A stretch of 64,000 nucleotides of DNA from Clostridia bacterium. Lineage in GTDB: Bacteria > Bacillota > Clostridia > Christensenellales > Aristaeellaceae. This document shows, piece after piece, positions 62,053 through 64,000 of the stretch. Location: assembly GCA_017428385.1 (NCBI GenBank), contig JAFRQX010000019.1, positions 248,001 through 312,000 on the forward strand. The letters run 5' to 3'. Within the stretch, counting starts at the first letter, position 1. Each line of letters opens with the position of its first letter. The translations under genes were made by a program, and so were the position numbers. The notes beneath the pieces were generated by a model. It saw only the letters and a program-made list of their open reading frames with translations. It was not told the DNA's origin and did not search any database.

Positions 62053-62937
62053 ATGCCGCTGAAAGAAATGATTATTCCCCGGGACGCTGTCGGGCAGCGT
62101 GTTGCGGACTATCTTCGTTCTGTGCTCCCGGATCTTCCGGAGAGTGTGCTTCGCCGTATTTTTGCTTCCCGGGATGTGAAGCTTGACGGTGTCCGGGTTT
62201 CCCGTGACCAGAAGCTCCAGGCGGGTCAGTGCCTGAAGATTTATATTCCAGATGCTTCAACCGGCAGTATGTCTGCCGCTCCCGCACTTTCTGTTGTTTA
62301 TGAAGATGCTGACGTACTTCTGGTCAACAAGCGGGCCGGTATCAGTGTGGAGCCGGATGCCCGCGGCGGTGTCACCCTGACGGATCTGTGCCTGCAGTAT
62401 GTCCGCAGGAACAACCCGGATGCTTTTGCTCCCGCAGCCTGTCATCGTCTGGACAATAAAACCTGCGGATTGTGTCTCTTCGCGAAAAACCAGCAGGCGC
62501 TTGATATCCTGCAGGATGTTTTCCGCAGCCGGAAGCTGGAGAAATACTACGTTTGTCTCGTTCGGGGGATTATGAAACCTCCGGAAGCCGTTTGTCATGC
62601 CTGGCTGATAAAAGATGCGCTTCATGCCAGGGTTCGCATCACGGATCATCCCGAACCGGGTGCCAAGCCTGTCACAACTGGTTATGAAACGCTGGAAAGC
62701 GGACCTGTGTCCCGTCTCCGCGTTCATCTGATTACAGGACGTACCCATCAGATCAGGGCTCATCTGGCTGCCCTGGGGCACCCATTGCTGGGTGACGACC
62801 TTTATGGTGACCGCGATTTCAACCGCCGGGAAAAGGCCCGCAGTCTGAAACTTTGTGCGGTTTCCCTCACCATGGACACCGACGGCCGTCTTCCCGCCCT
62901 CGACGGCAAAACCTTCTCCATCAACCCGCCTTTTTAA
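62053..62937 (+). CDS. RluA-family pseudouridine synthase
   Basis: A 294-residue synthase that isomerises uridine in rRNA or tRNA. An N-terminal S4-like RNA-binding part (residues about 12-75) is followed by the catalytic motif HRLDNKTCG near residue 132, whose Asp is the nucleophile. The usual form is HRLDxxTSG; here Ser is replaced by Cys. The later GRTHQIRAHLAALGHPLLGDDLYG motif near 233 is standard. It starts one base after the upstream hypothetical gene. The exact target (RluC, RluD or other type) cannot be fixed. Confidence 0.9.
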   Translation: MPLKEMIIPRDAVGQRVADYLRSVLPDLPESVLRRIFASRDVKLDGVRVSRDQKLQAGQCLKIYIPDASTGSMSAAPALSVVYEDADVLLVNKRAGISVEPDARGGVTLTDLCLQYVRRNNPDAFAPAACHRLDNKTCGLCLFAKNQQALDILQDVFRSRKLEKYYVCLVRGIMKPPEAVCHAWLIKDALHARVRITDHPEPGAKPVTTGYETLESGPVSRLRVHLITGRTHQIRAHLAALGHPLLGDDLYGDRDFNRREKARSLKLCAVSLTMDTDGRLPALDGKTFSINPPF

Positions 62938-62939
62938 CA

Positions 62940-62984
62940 ATTCAGGATTCAAACTTCGGAATTCAGAATGCTCCGTTCTGGATT
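62940..62984 (+). repeat. Seven-base-period degenerate repeat after the RluA gene
   Basis: NTT or ATG at 62940, 62947, 62954, 62961, 62968, 62975 and 62982, in 7-base register (ATTCAGG, ATTCAAA, CTTCGGA, ATTCAGA and so on). It starts 3 bases after the stop codon. Confidence 0.75.
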
Positions 62985-62996
62985 CTTTCTTTTTTC
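62961..62996 (+). terminator. Likely terminator after the RluA gene
   Basis: ATTCAGAA (62961-62968) pairs with TTCTGGAT (62976-62983) with one wobble, then TCTTTCTTTTTTC. The stem is built from repeat units. Confidence 0.6.
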
Positions 62997-63001
62997 TCAA
63001 C

Positions 63002-63016
63002 TCGAAACGTTTGCAT
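63002..63016. promoter_or_regulatory. cre-like LacI-family operator before the alpha-galactosidase
   Basis: TCGAAACGTTTGCAT; its complement fits WTGNAANCGNWNNCW with one mismatch and has the perfect core AAACGTTT. It lies 74 bases before the GH27 start. Confidence 0.5.
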
Positions 63017-63037
63017 TTTTGAAATATGCCATATATA

Positions 63038-63070
63038 ATTATGCATTATACATTATGCATTATGCATTTA
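63038..63070 (+). repeat. Seven-base-period repeat before the GH27 gene
   Basis: ATT at 63038, 63045, 63052, 63059 and 63066, fill ATGC or ATAC. Matches the 5' half of the array before dnaG. Ends 8 bases before the GGAGTG ribosome site. Confidence 0.85.
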
Positions 63071-63089
63071 TATGAACGGAGTGAATATC

Positions 63090-64000
63090 ATGCTTGCAAA
63101 GCTTCCCCCTCTCGGATGGAATTCATGGAATACTTTCGGAGAACATATCAGCGACGCGCTGATCCGTGAAATGGCTGATTTTATGGTGGATCAGGGCTGG
63201 CTGGCTGCCGGCTATAACTATCTGGTCATTGATGACTGCTGGTCCCTCCGTGATCGGGATGAAAATGGCCTGCTTGTTCCTGATCCGGAAAAATTCCCCC
63301 ATGGTATGAAGGATCTGGCGGATTATATCCACAGCAAAGGACTGAAATTCGGTATGTATTCCTGCGCAGGCGTCATGACCTGCGCCGGTTATCCTTCCAG
63401 CTATGACCACGAATTTGTGGATGCGAAAACCTTTGCTTCCTGGGGCGTGGATTTCCTGAAATACGATTTCTGCAATTTCCCGGAATCCGGAGACTGCCGT
63501 AATCGCTATCAGACCATGGCAATGGCACTGAAAGCCTCCGGACGGGATATTCTCTTCTCTGCCTGTAACTGGGGCCGTCATGATCCATGGAAATGGATGC
63601 GCAGCCGGGGAGCCCATATGTACCGTTCCACCGGAGACATCATGGATAACTATGTTTCCTTCACCGACATCTTCAAATCCCAGCTGGAAAACCTCTGCAT
63701 GAGCAGTACAGACTGCTTCAATGATATGGATATGCTCACCGTGGGAATGTGCGGTAAAGGCAACGTTGGCTTTGGCAAGGTATGTACTTATGAAGAATAC
63801 CGTCTGCAGTTCGCCCTGTGGTGCCTGTGCGGCGTTCCCCTGATGATGGGAGCGGATCTCCGTTCCCTGAAGCCGGAGTATGTTGCGCTCATGCAGAACA
63901 AAGACCTTCTCCGGATTGACCAGGATGAGGAATGCCGTCCACCCTTCCTGATCCGCCGCGGTTCTGTCTTTACATCCAATCCGGAACCGAAGGAGGGCGA
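63090..64000 (+). CDS. GH27 alpha-galactosidase family glycoside hydrolase (partial, runs off the window)
   Basis: The first 303 residues of a GH27 enzyme, which removes alpha-linked galactose or N-acetylgalactosamine. It has LGWNSWNTFG near residue 8, VIDDCW near 46, the nucleophile motif LKYDFCN near 129, the SACNWG segment near 155 and RSTGDI near 180, in the region where the acid/base Asp lies. No signal peptide, so it should act on imported oligosaccharides in the cytoplasm, which suits the two CUT1 importers. ATG at 63090 is chosen with GGAGTG upstream. The C-terminal beta-sandwich is outside the window. Confidence 0.9.
   Translation, partial: MLAKLPPLGWNSWNTFGEHISDALIREMADFMVDQGWLAAGYNYLVIDDCWSLRDRDENGLLVPDPEKFPHGMKDLADYIHSKGLKFGMYSCAGVMTCAGYPSSYDHEFVDAKTFASWGVDFLKYDFCNFPESGDCRNRYQTMAMALKASGRDILFSACNWGRHDPWKWMRSRGAHMYRSTGDIMDNYVSFTDIFKSQLENLCMSSTDCFNDMDMLTVGMCGKGNVGFGKVCTYEEYRLQFALWCLCGVPLMMGADLRSLKPEYVALMQNKDLLRIDQDEECRPPFLIRRGSVFTSNPEPKEG

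Overview
The window looks like a chromosomal segment of a low-oxygen, carbohydrate-fermenting Firmicute of class Clostridia. It has mid-50s percent GC by eye, strong Shine-Dalgarno sequences, and frequent GTG and TTG starts. It carries the Firmicute gene orders dnaG-rpoD-trmK-nif3 and yceD-rpmF next to ackA, a TmcAL homologue, an LCP protein, and no outer-membrane genes. A gut or rumen member of the Christensenellales-like clostridia would fit, but this is inference from gene content. No rRNA, tRNA, CRISPR array, prophage or insertion sequence was recognised. No gap between genes exceeds 300 bases.

Region 1 (1-17.4 kb) is devoted to carbohydrate uptake. A secreted EEP-family hydrolase is followed by a CUT1 sugar transporter (binding protein and two permeases) and an N-acetylhexosamine-1-kinase-like gene. 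Then come a secreted GESH-motif protein and, on the minus strand, a second operon. That operon reads Gfo/Idh/MocA oxidoreductase, GNAT-like acyltransferase, LplB/LplC-type permeases, binding protein, a second kinase paralogue and a hexose phosphomutase. A LacI regulator is divergent from it, and the shared intergenic region holds two matching dyads.

Region 2 (17.5-28.3 kb) has two transporters for probably phosphorylated ligands. One is a PhnDCEE-type system followed by a UshA-like 5'-nucleotidase and SurE. The other is a FbpABC/AfuABC-type system on the minus strand.

Region 3 (28.3-37.7 kb) holds an M16C peptidase, a dGTPase-like HD protein and the macromolecular-synthesis run dnaG, rpoD, trmK, nif3 and a coiled-coil zinc-ribbon protein. 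Region 4 (37.7-44.8 kb) has a BspA-type repeat protein, a LacI-malQ-glgP glucan-degradation operon, a DUF1622 membrane protein and an aquaporin. Region 5 (44.8-55.8 kb) is housekeeping, mostly on the minus strand: rsmI, rsmH, folC, valS, rpmF, yceD and ackA, with tmcAL on plus and an FAD-dependent protein. Region 6 (56-64 kb) holds an LCP protein with two unusual envelope proteins, a branched-chain aminotransferase, an unknown protein, an RluA-type pseudouridine synthase and the start of a GH27 alpha-galactosidase.

The most unusual structure is non-coding. Seven intergenic loci carry degenerate tandem repeats with an exact 7-base period (ATTNNNN or ACTNNNN), mostly placed against ribosome binding sites or stop codons. 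One further locus (54325-54423) is an array of four different perfect or near-perfect palindromes separated by the same heptamer, ATTTCAC or ATTTCAT. Also notable are the lack of a lipobox in three of four solute-binding proteins, and hairpins placed directly after all four binding-protein genes.
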